A DNA stretch of 64,000 nucleotides from Patagioenas fasciata (Eukaryota; Chordata; Aves; Columbiformes; Columbidae), in assembly GCF_037038585.1 (NCBI RefSeq), contig NC_092522.1:51833661-51897660 (forward strand), written 5' to 3'. This document shows positions 1 to 11,076 of this stretch, one piece after another. Each line of letters begins with the position of its first letter. Position 1 is the first letter of the stretch. The translations under genes were made by a program, and so were the position numbers. The notes under the pieces are model-generated. The model was not told the origin of the DNA. It searched no databases and worked only from the letters and a program-made list of their open reading frames with translations.

Positions 1-1690
1 GCAGTGGCACACATGAGGATTTCCCTCATTTCATCTCAACTTCTATTTAGTTTTATACATACTATATTGTTTCCAGAATTTCATTTTTGTGGTTTTACTG
101 CAAGAAGAATGCTACAGTGCAATTACTGAGCAGTGTCACTACATCTTGATGAGAAAACACTGCATAAATATCATGATCATTACTGATAATGACAGATCTG
201 ATAATGATCAGATCCTCTGATAATGATCAGATCCTCTGTGTGAGGCAGACGGCATAAAAGAAATTGGAGACAAATGTTCATCTCCAAGGTGAGTGCTGCC
301 CTTCAGAATAAACTACATGGCTAGTTAAGTTGCTGCATGTCACAAAGCTAACACTTGAAACTACTTCTCAGTTATCAGCCATAACAGGAGGATGAGGCAC
401 CATATGGTGTGACAGCATGATAGAAATCAATAACAATTTATGTGGAAAAAAATCCCCAAATTGTTAGGGCTTTTAAATAACAGTATCTTTCATGCTACTT
501 TACTATCTCTCTAAAATTTCTTGTTTCTGAGAACCTGAACTCCCCTCCAGACTTCCCCTGTGTTGCTTCATGGCTTTTAATACGGTAAGCTTATTTTCCA
601 GGTCTCCTACAACTAAGTAAAATTTATTATGTACTGCAGAAAAGAAGCCGACAGGTGGGCTCCCTCACAGATCCACCTTTTTCTTGTGGCTTTGCCCTGT
701 CAGCTCAAAAGCGTGCTGTTAATCTCTCTGTTGGAAATACAAATGGCAAAACTATTGTGGCTGCAGAATCCTGATGGCCTCGCAGCTATCCAGAGATTAC
801 AGATGGATTTGTTAGGCTGCTGCTGATTCTCACCTTGCTCTGCTTCCATCTCATATAGAAACTTGATTTCACCTCAATAACAGTGAAACAGAGATCTCTG
901 AATTCTCCTCTTTCCAAGCAACCTCTACACATGCTGAGGTCTTGCTTTCCGGAAATTGGCTGGACACCTGCCTGACAATGGGAAGTACTGGCTCAATTCC
1001 TTACTTTGCTTTACTTGCACATGCCATTTTGCTTCACCTATTAAACTGTCTTTATCTTGACTCATGAGTTTTCTCAGTTTTGTTCTTCTGATACTCTCCC
1101 CCGTCCTGTTGGTCAGGGGGGTGAATGAGCAATTAGGTGGGTGCTTTGTTGGTGGCCAGGATGAACCCAGCACACTTCCTTAAGTGTTTTGTACTCTGTG
1201 CACCGAGGATTTGTCTGCAGTACAATTCAGCAATGGCATCCCAGCCAATGACTCCTCACTCCATAGATTCCAGCTGAAAATGTGAGGAACCACCAAGGAG
1301 CCACCAAAGAGGTGTTCTGACCTTGGAGAGGAGCCCAGTGTCACCAATATAGAGTCAACATGGGAGACAGGACCTTGTGGCCTGCAGTTTGGGGAGCTGT
1401 TTCCGCTCTTTATTTTGTCATAGAACTTTACTGTAGTCATTTTTCCAATTGTAAAACAAGGGGAAAACCAACTTTTCCATTCCACAGGTAGCGTGAGGAA
1501 AAACTCCATTGCCTTGGTGATGAAAACCACAGCTATATGTGTTGATACAGAGAGCATGCTTACTCCTGGGACAGAGGGAGGATAAAGCTGCCCATCTGTC
1601 TTGGATATGATCTAAACAGAAACTGCCATATAGGATATCATTATGCATGGACAGCACACAGTTATAGAATTTATGTGGGTTTGTTTACTA
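1..1690. other. No gene recognised at the left edge
   Basis: AT-rich sequence with only short open frames on both strands and no splice-framed conserved exon. The only structure I see is a 19-bp tandem duplication at 197-234. It may be the distal part of a neighbouring locus or plain intergenic DNA upstream of the CpG island. Confidence 0.5.
197..234. repeat. 19-bp perfect tandem duplication
   Basis: The unit TCTGATAATGATCAGATCC occurs twice head to tail (197-215 and 216-234). The unit contains the short palindrome CTGATAATGATCAG, so each copy could fold as a small hairpin. A partial third copy precedes it (CTGATAATGACAG at 183-195). Likely a recent slippage product. Confidence 0.85.
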
Positions 1691-1779
1691 TTAAGGCAAT
1701 AAGGAGAAGAGAGCACCATAAGCAAGGGTAGCAGGTAACGACTGCGGTGGGAGAAGGGGGAGCCGCAACTGATGGGTTT

Positions 1780-2420
1780 TCATCCTTCTGGGCTCCCTAA
1801 GCGTGCGTCCTCCCAGGCTGGCTCGGGTAAAAAGGCTTCGTGCGGTTAAAACAACAGCCCCAGGCTCTGCACGGGAAGGCCCGGGGCAGCCGGGGTGAGC
1901 TGTGCCGCGCCCCGCCGCCCGCCCCCGCCCTTCCCCATCACCAGGCAACGGCCCGCGGCCGCCCGACGGCCCTTCCGCCGGCGCCGCCCGCCTTGGCTGG
2001 CTACTCCGGCCGGGGGTGGCCCGGAGCAGGCGGCGGGGCTGGCCGCGGTCCGGGCGGAAAGCGGGGAAGGCACCCTGGCCCCGGCGGGCACAGGTACGAT
2101 GTGCGGCCGGGGTAGGGGGGGAGCTCAGCCTGGCCCCCGCCACGGCATAACCAGCGGCCATGGCTTTAAATACTAACACTTTTGCTAAGCTGAGCGCGAT
2201 GTGCAGCAGTTCAGCCGCGCTTCTGCGCCTTCGGGAACGTGCGTTTGGTGCTGCTGGCGGTGTCGCAGCGCTGAGAGGCTGCGGGCGCTCGGAGAGTGTG
2301 TGCAGAGCTGCCCGGGTGGGTGCGCGGCTGCGAGTGGGTGAGCAGCCCCGGACCCTGCCTGCAACCCGGCGCCAGCCTACAAGAGTTTTGGGAGGAAGCT
2401 GTTCAGCCTGAGACAGACAG
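1780..2420 (+). promoter_or_regulatory. TTLL2: CpG island, likely TTLL2 promoter and first exon(s)
   Basis: About 640 bases are sharply GC- and CpG-rich in an otherwise AT-rich window, the usual sign of a vertebrate promoter. The open frames inside it on both strands are composition artefacts. Two good plus-strand splice donors are visible: CACAG|GTACGA at about 2092/2093 and TGG|GTGAGC near 2339, either of which could join to the TTLL2 exon at 5564. An X-box-like RFX site lies at 1937-1949. The island could also drive a divergent transcript to the left; I cannot see one. Confidence 0.65.
1937..1949 (+). promoter_or_regulatory. Candidate RFX X-box
   Basis: ATCACC-A-GGCAAC fits the X-box form GTNRCC-N(0-3)-RGYAAC with one mismatch in the left half. 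RFX factors drive ciliary genes, and TTLL2 belongs to a family that modifies axonemal tubulin. The identification is by motif only. Confidence 0.4.
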
Positions 2421-5400
2421 GGCGGACCTGGGTGGTGTGCCAGATAGAAGTCATCACTTCAAGAAATTATTAAAATGGGTATTGCTGAAATGAAATCTCA
2501 AGGCAGGCAGCTTCCAGACCTGCGCTGTAGTCTGTCACCCTGAGGAATTGAAGACTTGACAAGAAAAAGCACCAGTCAGTCTACTGAGTCTAATTACACA
2601 GAGACATTCCGTGTTAGCTTGGCAAACAAGCATGTTTGATACCTAACCATTAAGGATTGTATTTCCTCCCATCAGTGTAAAACTGAGTGACTGGAACACA
2701 TGAACTGCTGGCAGTAGCCATGGCCAGCACAAAGCCCCAGCTCACCTGAGCGCTTCCCCAGGGATGCTGGTGCAGGGTCTGCTGCTTGACATCAGCACAA
2801 CTGCATGGGCTCAGAACCATGAGATCACAGATGACAGTGTCCTGCTGTCCTCAGGGGGAAGGTCTCTGCTTCTGGGTGCCACTTGGCAGCAGCGTTAGGT
2901 ATGTGTTAAACTTGAATGATGTCAGAAACAGCTGTAGCATTTTTTGTATTATGGAAAAATGCCTGCAAACACACAAGTGGGTTTCCAAGTTATTAAGGAA
3001 TGGGCTGAACACAAAGCCGTTGGGAATGCAGGCTAATGGGGAGATGGGTGTTCATCTGGGCACATGTTTATACAGAGTAAAGGGAGGGAAATTTGTGTTC
3101 ATTCATTTAGACCAATGCTTTATCCTAGAGTTACTGTTTCATAATTGCACTTCAAGAGCTTCTGCTTATATGATATGACATCCTTAAAAGCAGATAGGTG
3201 CTCTTTGTTAGTTGAAATATTTTATTTTCTTAACACTTAATTACCAGGGAATTTGAGCCAATTACCTGTAAAGTACTCCCCAAATGCCAGAGGTATGAAA
3301 GATGTTCAATTAATACAAGCTGGCATGAACAAACTGCCAAAGAAGGCTTCATTGTTCGGACATTACTAACAGCTTAATTCATTATTACCTAGTGGAGAGT
3401 GTGATGGCACAGGATTCATGTACAACAGTGCTTTTCACTGAAACCTGCTAGTAGCAATGTTGAGCAGCACAGAAAAGACAAAGCTAACAGCAGTCTATAA
3501 GTTGACACATCCAAATGCTTAGCGTGGCTACTTTCAGTTACATCGTTTTTTTAATTTGTTATACTTGGCCAAGTTTTTAATCCAACTACTATAAAACTTG
3601 TTTAGTTTTCTCTATTTTTTTTTTTTTTCGTTTTGTAGTGTGACATAGTGCTGTTTAATAAGCAGACAGGAAAGAGAACTCCCTGGAAAGAAAGTGGAAG
3701 TGAAGATAACAAACATTTCCTGAGTCCACCACATTAGGTTTCTGTGCAAGCTATGCAGCAAGCCACCAGCTTTCTGAGGTCTGTAAAGAAGCAGTGACTG
3801 CGAGAGACACAGCAAGACTGCTTACCCCTTCGTGGTGTTTTATGTAAGTCCTGTTAGATCATGGCTGCACTTCAGTACCTACTTATCATCTCTCTCTCCT
3901 GTTCCTATAAACCACTCACCCAAGGAAAGCTCTCACTAAGGAGAATTCAACTGCTGCCTGTACAAGGAGGGAATCACTGATCTCTAAGGAGATTCAGAGA
4001 AATAATTCCAGTGCTGTCTAGATCTTGCTCCCTCCCAACACTAGCTTAAACCTGAGCTGGAATGGTACTGCAAATCTGACTGTAAAACATCATTACATAC
4101 ATTCATATTACTATTGTATTACTTTGGAATATAAAAAGTCATCTTATACAGAAATTCAGATTTTGGCCACACTCTCAGCCCATTAGTGAGGCCTGAGGTC
4201 CACTTCCAAAAGAAGCCTCATTCCTCACATCTTGGACCAAAGGCTGGCAAAAGATTACTCTTGTTCTCTGGCAAAAAGCTTTGCATTTCAACAAACCATA
4301 ATTTTTTCCACAGAAAAAGCACCCTGGCCAACTCAGCTGCACACTGCTTTGGGTACTTTCAGGTGTGACATATTCCCTTGGTTTCTGTAGTTGTTTGGAA
4401 GACAGAGAATACTCATTCTGGAGTCTAAAACTCAACCTGAAAAGAAAGCAAGGATATCACTTTGGTAGTAGGATGTAAAAGGAGTTGTATCTAGTGTATG
4501 TCTCACCCACTTTGTATCTTATGCTTGCTATTGTCTGAAAGGAGGTGAAGGTCAGTATGTTAATACTGTATCAGAATAGTCCTCAGCACAAATATTCTTT
4601 CATCCAAGACACTCTCCATTCCAAACACAGAGTTTAATCCTCACGGTTTACACAGTTTACAAGGTTTCGGGAAATTAAAACTGAGACAGCAACACTCTCA
4701 AATCTACCAGTTCAGAGGACTTTTTTTTGCCCCCTGTGCCACCACCCAGTAGGACATCTTGTTTTAGTTTGGACTAGCTGGGGAGGGAAAAGCACACTTC
4801 ATGAACTGTTTATATGAGAATTGCTATGCCCAAAATAACTCGAAATAGACAGGGACCGTAATCTACTTCCACTATAGCTAATGGGAAATGGTATTTCATT
4901 CAAAATCTATGTATGTTTCTATGGAACATAATTGTCTTGGGAGGAAAGCAATGAGAGAAGAATGTGCCCTGCTTTTCAGGATCTGAAGAGGAGCTCACTG
5001 GAGGAATAGCAGAACATTATCAGTGAGTTAAATCAGCTTGTGTCAAAGGAGGAAAAGAGCATTGATATCAATATGTGTTTTCCTGCTGTCTGCCATTAGT
5101 TTTGCATTGGCCTTTATAATCTTAATCAAGTTTACTCAGGGCAGGATAACACAATACATTAGCAGAATGTCTCAGCAGTGCAAAGTTGTGACCATTAAGC
5201 TGAAGGCAGTTGCAAAAGAAAAAAAAAAAGCAAATTCTAGGTATCTAAGAATAAGAAAAGCTTTGAGATAACTACTGCTCTAGTAAGCTGCCTCAAAAAA
5301 AAAAAGTAAATAAAGGGTGGAGACATAGCTCTGCAGCAATCAATGCTTTGTGCTGCCTTACAGCTATCTGGAATTGATGCCCTTTTGGAGAACTTTGAGC

Positions 5401-5563
5401 TGAAACACACCGTTTGACTTCTCAGTTGTGGATCATAAGAAACACACAGGGCGACATGCTTTGCTCATATTTTGGCAGTGATGGCATTAAGAGTACGGTA
5501 AGGGTGATGCCTGCCTGTGGCATTGGTTTCATTGTTTCTTTTGGCGATTCTGTTTCCTTTCAG
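2421..5563 (+). other. Probable TTLL2 5' intron(s)
   Basis: This is the stretch between the CpG island and the TTLL2 main exon. I see no conserved coding exon in it. A possible 5' UTR exon, TG ATG GCA TTA AGA GTA CG, ends at a good donor (GTAAGG, from about 5500) after an acceptor TTTTGGCAG. Spliced to 5564 its ATG would read straight into a stop, so it could only be untranslated. A 78-codon frame with one hydrophobic stretch at 5038-5271 has no ATG start and no support. Confidence 0.4.
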
Positions 5564-7236
5564 CTAGTAATGTGGAAATGATGGCAGATGACTATGATAC
5601 AAGAGAGATCTGGAGGCCTTTGGTGTTCCGTCTCCATGAGAATGCCCCTGCAGTAGTCCGTGAGGTTTTACTGGAACGCGGCTGGACTGAATTTGACAAA
5701 GAGGAGCAAGATGATGCCGACTGGAACCTGTACTGGCGGAACTCGCCTTTCCGTATGACAGACCACCACAGCATTAAACCCTGGCAGAGGCTCAACCACT
5801 ACCCAGAAGCTGTCCGGATCACCAGAAAAGACTATTTGGCAAGGCATCTGAAACGTATGAGGGGATCATATGGATCAGCTCTGTATGAATTTAGTCCAGT
5901 GGCGTTCATCATGCCCAATGACTACATCAAATTCTTATCAGAATACAGCAAGGAGGGGCAGTCAGTAGGCAGAAGATCTAGCTACTGGATTTGCAAGCCT
6001 GTGGGTCTTTCCCGGGGAAGGGGCATACTCATTTTCCAAGACATTAAAGACTTAGTATATGACTGTACAGTTATTGTGCAGAAGTACATTAGCAACCCTT
6101 TGCTCATTTCAGGGTATAAACTGGATCTGCGCCTCTATGTCTGTGTCACCAGTTTTTGCCCCCTCACCATTTACACTTACGAAGAAGGGCTGGTGAGGTT
6201 TGCTACTGAAAAGTTTGACCTTGGTTCTCTGGACAATGTCTATGCCCACCTAACGAACACCAGCATCAACAAATACGGGGCTTCATATGAAAAATATAAG
6301 GAAGGCATTGGCTGTGGCAGCAAATGGACATTCAGCAAATTTCGTTCTTACCTTCAAATATTTGGGGTTGATGACATGCTCCTCTGGCAGAAAATCAATA
6401 ACATAGTGATTCTCACCTTGCTTGCAGTAACCCCTTTACCAGTGGCTTCCAATTGCTTTGAGCTCTTTGGCTTTGACATCCTGATTGATGAGAAATTCAA
6501 GCCATGGCTTTTAGAAGTCAACTACAACCCAGCCTTGCGTTTAGACTGTTCCACTGATGACACTGTGAAGAGAAAACTTCTTCATGATATTGTTGAACTG
6601 CTGAACTACAGACAGATTGACGCTTTCAGGCAAAACCAAGTGGCCAGGACAAAGGCTGGTAGAAGACGGGTGCCCTGGAGCGCAGCGGGTGAGAGTGCCA
6701 CCAGGGAGGCTCCTGGCTTACTCACTTGCCAAAAAGTAGCTAAATGTATTTCTGCTTCTTCTGTACAACCTGCCCTGCAGGCTGCAAGAGGATCAACTGG
6801 TAAGGTGGCTACCCTGAGCAAGAAAACTGCCAAAGCATATCCAAGAAAAACACTGACTTCCCAGATGCGGGAAAGGATGAACATGCCAAAACCACCCTCC
6901 CCAGAAAAAGCTGAAGCTAAAAATAAGCAACTCCAAGGAGCTGGGTATTCTCCACACAAATCTGACCAACTCAACCACTGGTTACCTACACCTGACTTCT
7001 GCAAGTGCAAGTTGACCACACGCCCCTATTTCCTTTCTGATAAAGACCAGAGACCTATCCCCCGGGTAGGAGATTTTGTCCTTATTTTTCCTTTCAATGA
7101 AGCTGCATTTCAAGCTTCCAAGGATGGGACAGATGTGAAGAGCATCATAAAGGAAATAAACAAATTAGTGAGCAAACAGTTACCATCAAAAGAGCAGAAC
7201 ACGAAGAAAAGGGTAGGATGTTTAACTTCTGTGTAA
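5564..7236 (+). CDS. TTLL2: Tubulin tyrosine ligase-like 2, main coding exon
   Basis: Predicted tubulin polyglutamylase of the TTL family (PF03133), which uses ATP to add glutamate to tubulin C-terminal tails, mainly in axonemes; TTLL2 is testis-biased in mammals. The exon follows a strong acceptor (TTTCCTTTCAG at 5553-5563). Translation from the ATG at 5578 or 5581 gives about 552 aa to the TAA at 7234. The 5581 ATG has the better context (A at -3, G at +4). Seen motifs: YWICKPVGLSRGRGILIF (about residues 136-153, ATP grasp), VQKYISNPLL, DLRLYVCV, YAHLTNTSINK, FELFGFDILID and LLEVNYNPAL, the last with the metal-binding Glu and Asn. The tail FVLIFPFNEAAF (near residue 500) matches mammalian TTLL2. 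Human TTLL2 is 592 aa (from memory) with extra N-terminal residues. The frame is open back to the acceptor in phase 1, so a coding upstream exon is possible. No lesion is seen. Confidence 0.96.
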
Positions 7237-7444
7237 ATTCATGGTGGTAGGTTGTATAGCCATATCATAAATTACAACTTCAGCTTGAAGGAGGTAGATG
7301 TACACTGAAACTGAATTAAAAAGAGAGATATCTCAAACAATACACAATTTTAAAATTGTAATTTAGCAATTACCATTAAAGATTAATTTTTAAAATTAAA
7401 TTACTAATTTTTAAGTAATTCTTGCAATATTAAAGTAATCCTAG

Positions 7445-7450
7445 AATAAA
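7445..7450 (+). terminator. TTLL2: Candidate TTLL2 poly(A) signal
   Basis: AATAAA lies 209 bases after the TTLL2 stop codon, with a T-rich tract (TTTTTTTGTTTATTATTTTT) starting about 40 bases further on, as expected for cleavage and polyadenylation. A weaker ATTAAA occurs near 7375. Confidence 0.5.
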
Positions 7451-8782
7451 AATGGAGAATTTAATTTCTCAAAACATTCTCAGAAATGACTTTTTTTGTT
7501 TATTATTTTTCTCCATGATCTTTGCTTCTTTTCTTTTCTTTTCTTTTCTGAACTAACGGTGCTTTATGGCTTGGAAAACCAGTCACTTTACATGGGGAAC
7601 ATTCAACATTCACTCATTTTACAAAGGTGCAGGTAATATGAATGACACAAACCTATCATGTTTTCGAAGAATCCAGTGAGCTTCCCAGCATTCATTTTCA
7701 GAAATTAATTTTACATTGTATGAAACAACAGTATGAAATGACTTCCATTTTATTACCAGTAGGATTCTGTAGAAATTCTTAGAGAAAGTAATTGTTTAAA
7801 GATATATATGCTGTTCCAGTGTTTTGTTTCAGAAAACCTCTTAAGAAAGAAATCATTGGGCTTCCCAAGGTAACAGAGGCAGACTTCACATTCGGAAGAC
7901 TGGATCAAACCTGTCTCTCGCAGGCTCTGAATTAGCCACCTGGTGGGTACAGTGGTTAGGCAGCTTTGTTTTGCTTGCAATAAAACTTTTGCTATCAGCT
8001 GTGCTGGAAAAATACTGATGCTGAACTGAAGCATTTGAAATTATGGTCAAAATACTGCCCTGCCCTTGTGCATCTCTGTTGTCCTTAGCTGTTCAGAAGT
8101 TGGAGCATATTCTAAATTTGAATCAAAATTAAGGCCAAATAATGGCTGTAGCAGGCTTGCACTAATGCCAGAAAACCTGTGGAAAGGTGGAAAGATGAAA
8201 AGTGGGGTTTCCCAACTGTTCTATCTCCCTGAAGGATTCATAAATTATTTTCACTATAAACCCTCTAGGACAAAAACCATAGTAAAGTAGATACGTGCAT
8301 TGCTACAGTTTAAGTACATATGCAGTCACACTTAAATTGGATTGCTTTCCTACAACAATGAACTATAGCTGGTAGGGTCATTGCTGCTTCTGGTGCACTA
8401 ATGCAAGTGGGAGGTGGAGGAGATAGGTTGTGAGAATCAGCCTGAGAAAAATAATGTACACTGGTCTGTGCAGGACTCCCGCTTATACCTGACAGAGCTT
8501 GTTGTTTATGTAGGTGGTTTTCTGTCTCCTTTTCAAACCAAATCTGTGCCCCTTGTTTCAATAATCCCTTTGCTATTACACTATAAAATATTACCTGAAA
8601 AAGACACCTTGGTAAAAATGGTGGCCACACACTGGTTGACAAAAGTACGATGAAATCCCCAGTAGTCTCACCTTTTGATTTCACCAATGGAAGTTTTGCC
8701 ATTGATATGCCAGAAAGTAGAACCAGGCCCATACTTGGGTACCATCACAAGCTCCCTTTAAGCAGGCGCCAACCAGGGCAAT

Positions 8783-8832
8783 GCACACATCAGCAACGTG
8801 TTTGCACACATCAGCAAGGTGCCTGCACACAT
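8783..8832. repeat. 21-bp tandem repeat, 2.4 copies
   Basis: GCACACATCAGCAACGTGTTT is followed by GCACACATCAGCAAGGTGCCT and a partial third GCACACAT. The first 14 bases of the unit are identical between copies. Minisatellite-like. Confidence 0.75.
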
Positions 8833-9221
8833 GTGTGTCTACACCAACACAGTTTTACAGACTGCCTTGCAAATGTCCCTTGTGTGTTACACCTGTGCGG
8901 GATCGCAGGCCTCGTTATTCCAGAATCTGAGTGCTTCCTCCAAGTGCAGTAGAGAGTGCTTAATGAAGCAAGGAGTAAGCAGCATACAAATAAAATCATT
9001 CCTTATTTGATTTACAATTGGAAGGGATTATATACACAGGTTATTGAATGGCAAATGGTGATTTAAGGCTAAAAGCTGCAAATAAAGCCTGTTTTCTCTA
9101 TTACTATGGAAACAGAGAGAATGTCAGCATATTAACTGGAGAACAGGGACCTTTTGTTAAAAGGAATTCCTGGGAATAAAAACAGTGATCCTCTACAAAA
9201 CATTCGTATCACATCTAGTTT

Positions 9222-9338
9222 CCCAGCCAAACTGAAAACATTAATCACATTCACTCCATTCGTGATGCTTAATTGAGAAGAAAAAACCAAACAATGTAGA
9301 TTTGTTTTAGTGAGTAAAAGGCATCACTGAACTGAAAT
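9222..9338. repeat. Copy A of a diverged 120-bp duplicated segment
   Basis: It begins CCCAGCCAAACTGAAAACAT and ends CACTGAACTGAAAT, with AATGTAGATTT and AAAGGCA in the middle. The same landmarks occur in the same order at 10341-10525. It is either a local duplication or two copies of an unnamed interspersed repeat. Confidence 0.7.
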
Positions 9339-10204
9339 TCTTGGTGAAACATGTGGAAAAGAACAATCTCTTGGATTTCTTTTAATTAGAGATTCCTTTT
9401 ACAAAACACATAAAATATATTGAATATTTCAGTAGTGAAAAGAACAGGTTTAGAAACTGTTCCTTTGTTATACATGAGTAAAGGAAAAACAATGCAATTC
9501 TATTATCACAGCAGCTGACATCAAAACTGCATGGATATTCAGGGTATCATGATTAAATTAATAAACTGCAGCATATGTATGATCAATATTAGCAATGCTT
9601 CTTGTTGTATTCAGTCAATTTCTTCCAAAGATGCTCTGTGATTTGGTGATTTGTAGACAGTCTGACTCACTAGAAACTGAAGAGAAGAAAGAGAAATTCC
9701 ATAATATTACAATTATTTTGCACTTAGGTGTGAGAAAAAGCTAAAGCAGCATGCTGTGAAAGTGTGTTTGTTGCTAAGGAAATTGAAGGGCATGAGCAGA
9801 TAATTGGCCGCCTTAGTCAATGGGCAGGTAATGAATGAGTTGAAGTCTACAAGGGAAATGCTTCAGTGCTTTGGAAAAATTCGAGATAGATGATGGACAC
9901 GCAGTCCACGGGGAAGGCAGTTGAAAGCAGCATGTGATAAATGATTTGTTCTCCTAGGTATCAAGTGTAATCCAAGGAGCCTTGAGGCTGGAAAGATTCA
10001 CTGACCAGAAATATTTTTCGACTACTGGCAGAATAAAGGCAGTAGTGAGAGAAGTGAATTCAAAAACAAAGCATCACAGAGGAGGTCTGATGAAAGAGTG
10101 CTGAAGGAAAAAAAGTGGGCTGTTTCATCCAGAATAATGACTAGAATTGAATAAATATTACATTTTGTCTTCAAATGCATGAGACAGGGTTCTTAGATTA
10201 TGAT

Positions 10205-10275
10205 CATATAATTATTGAATCATTTACATTGGAAGAGACATCCAGAGGTGTGACTGTTCACTGAACTCCCACCCA
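10205..10275 (-). mobile_element. Possible old CR1 3'-end remnant
   Basis: ATTGAATCATTTACATTGGAAGAGAC resembles the reverse complement of CR1 3' tails (form AATCATTTAGGTTGGAAAAGAC). The similarity fades after about 30-70 bases, so this is a weak call. Confidence 0.3.
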
Positions 10276-10340
10276 GGTTTTGTCTAATGTACAGCTCATT
10301 TTAAGGTCTGATGCACGTTGGGATCTTCTGCTCCAAAGAA

Positions 10341-10525
10341 CCCAGCCAAACTGAAAACATCAGTCGCTTCCACCTTTTTAATGGTGGTTAAGAGAGGAAA
10401 AAAGAAAGAAAAAACAATAAAAACACAAAACAAACAAACCAACCCAAATCAAACCAAACCAACAACAAGCTCCCAAACAAGCAAATGTAGATTTTAGTCA
10501 GCAGAAGGCAGCACTGAACTGAAAT
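10341..10525. repeat. Copy B of the diverged duplicated segment
   Basis: It shares with 9222-9338 the start CCCAGCCAAACTGAAAACAT, the core AATGTAGATTTTAG and the end CACTGAACTGAAAT. It is about 70 bases longer because an A/C-rich simple repeat (about 10395-10480) has expanded inside it. Confidence 0.7.
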
Positions 10526-10655
10526 GCAAAAAACTTTGAGGTTCTTATGCCATGCTTCTTAACTTTAGCCACTTTTGTCACTAACTAGAAGAAAAACAGG
10601 GGAAAGTGTGATCAGTATCATGAAACAAACACTTTGATGAAAAGTACTATGGGCA

Positions 10656-10666
10656 TTTATTTTATT
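10656..10666 (-). terminator. TCP10: Candidate TCP10 poly(A) signal
   Basis: On the minus strand two overlapping AATAAA hexamers (AATAAAATAAA) lie about 220 bases after the TCP10 stop codon. This is a plausible 3' end for the gene. Confidence 0.5.
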
Positions 10667-10886
10667 GAGACATACATGACTGCATTTCCTTGAAGTCTCA
10701 CTTGGAAGACATTTCATTTGGGTAAAGTTATTCCACACTGAGCACCAGTCACTCAACCAAAGTAAATTTCAGCTCTACAGATCCATCCATTCATTTTCAC
10801 AAGGCTTAAATCTTCTTAACAGTTCTGATGTGATGGGAAAATAGGTTGAGCTACTTACGCAGAGTACCGCCCTTTGATGGGAGGAA

Positions 10887-11076
10887 TCACCTCTTGTCTA
10901 GGATGATATTACCCTCTTCATCTTTGATTCGAACTCGTCCAGTGGAGTACTTGGTTTCTTGTCTGCCATTGCAGTACACAGTTTTTACAGTGCCATCTGG
11001 GTACTCCCGTCTCTTGAACTGCGCAGTGTGAACCTCCTTTTGGCCATTACTGAATGTCACTATTTTATCTCCATTC
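10887..11076 (-). CDS. TCP10: TCP10 coding exon 20 (last), G-box end
   Basis: Acceptor TTTCTTTCAG at 11077. Encodes about residues 1306-1368, including [36 protein letters not shown] and [11 protein letters not shown], then TGA at 10889-10887. This is the most CPAP-like part of the gene; human CPAP ends in the closely similar GRIRVKDKEGNVLMDTEL. Enters in phase 2. Confidence 0.96.

Larger units (their letters stand above)
7451..10640. other. Convergent intergenic region between TTLL2 and TCP10
   Basis: About 3.2 kb separate the two 3' ends. No conserved coding sequence is seen. It contains a 21-bp tandem repeat (8783-8832), a diverged duplicated segment (9222-9338 and 10341-10525), a possible CR1 scrap near 10205 and an A/C-rich simple repeat near 10390-10480. 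Confidence 0.6.

Noticed and set aside
1691-2411. Several overlapping long open frames on both strands, rich in Arg, Pro, Ala and Gly
   Set aside because: They lie in the CpG island, where stop codons are rare by composition. None resembles a known protein or continues across a splice site.
5038-5271. 78-codon frame with a hydrophobic segment before TTLL2
   Set aside because: It begins at TTG with no ATG, ends at a stop before the TTLL2 exon and matches nothing I know.
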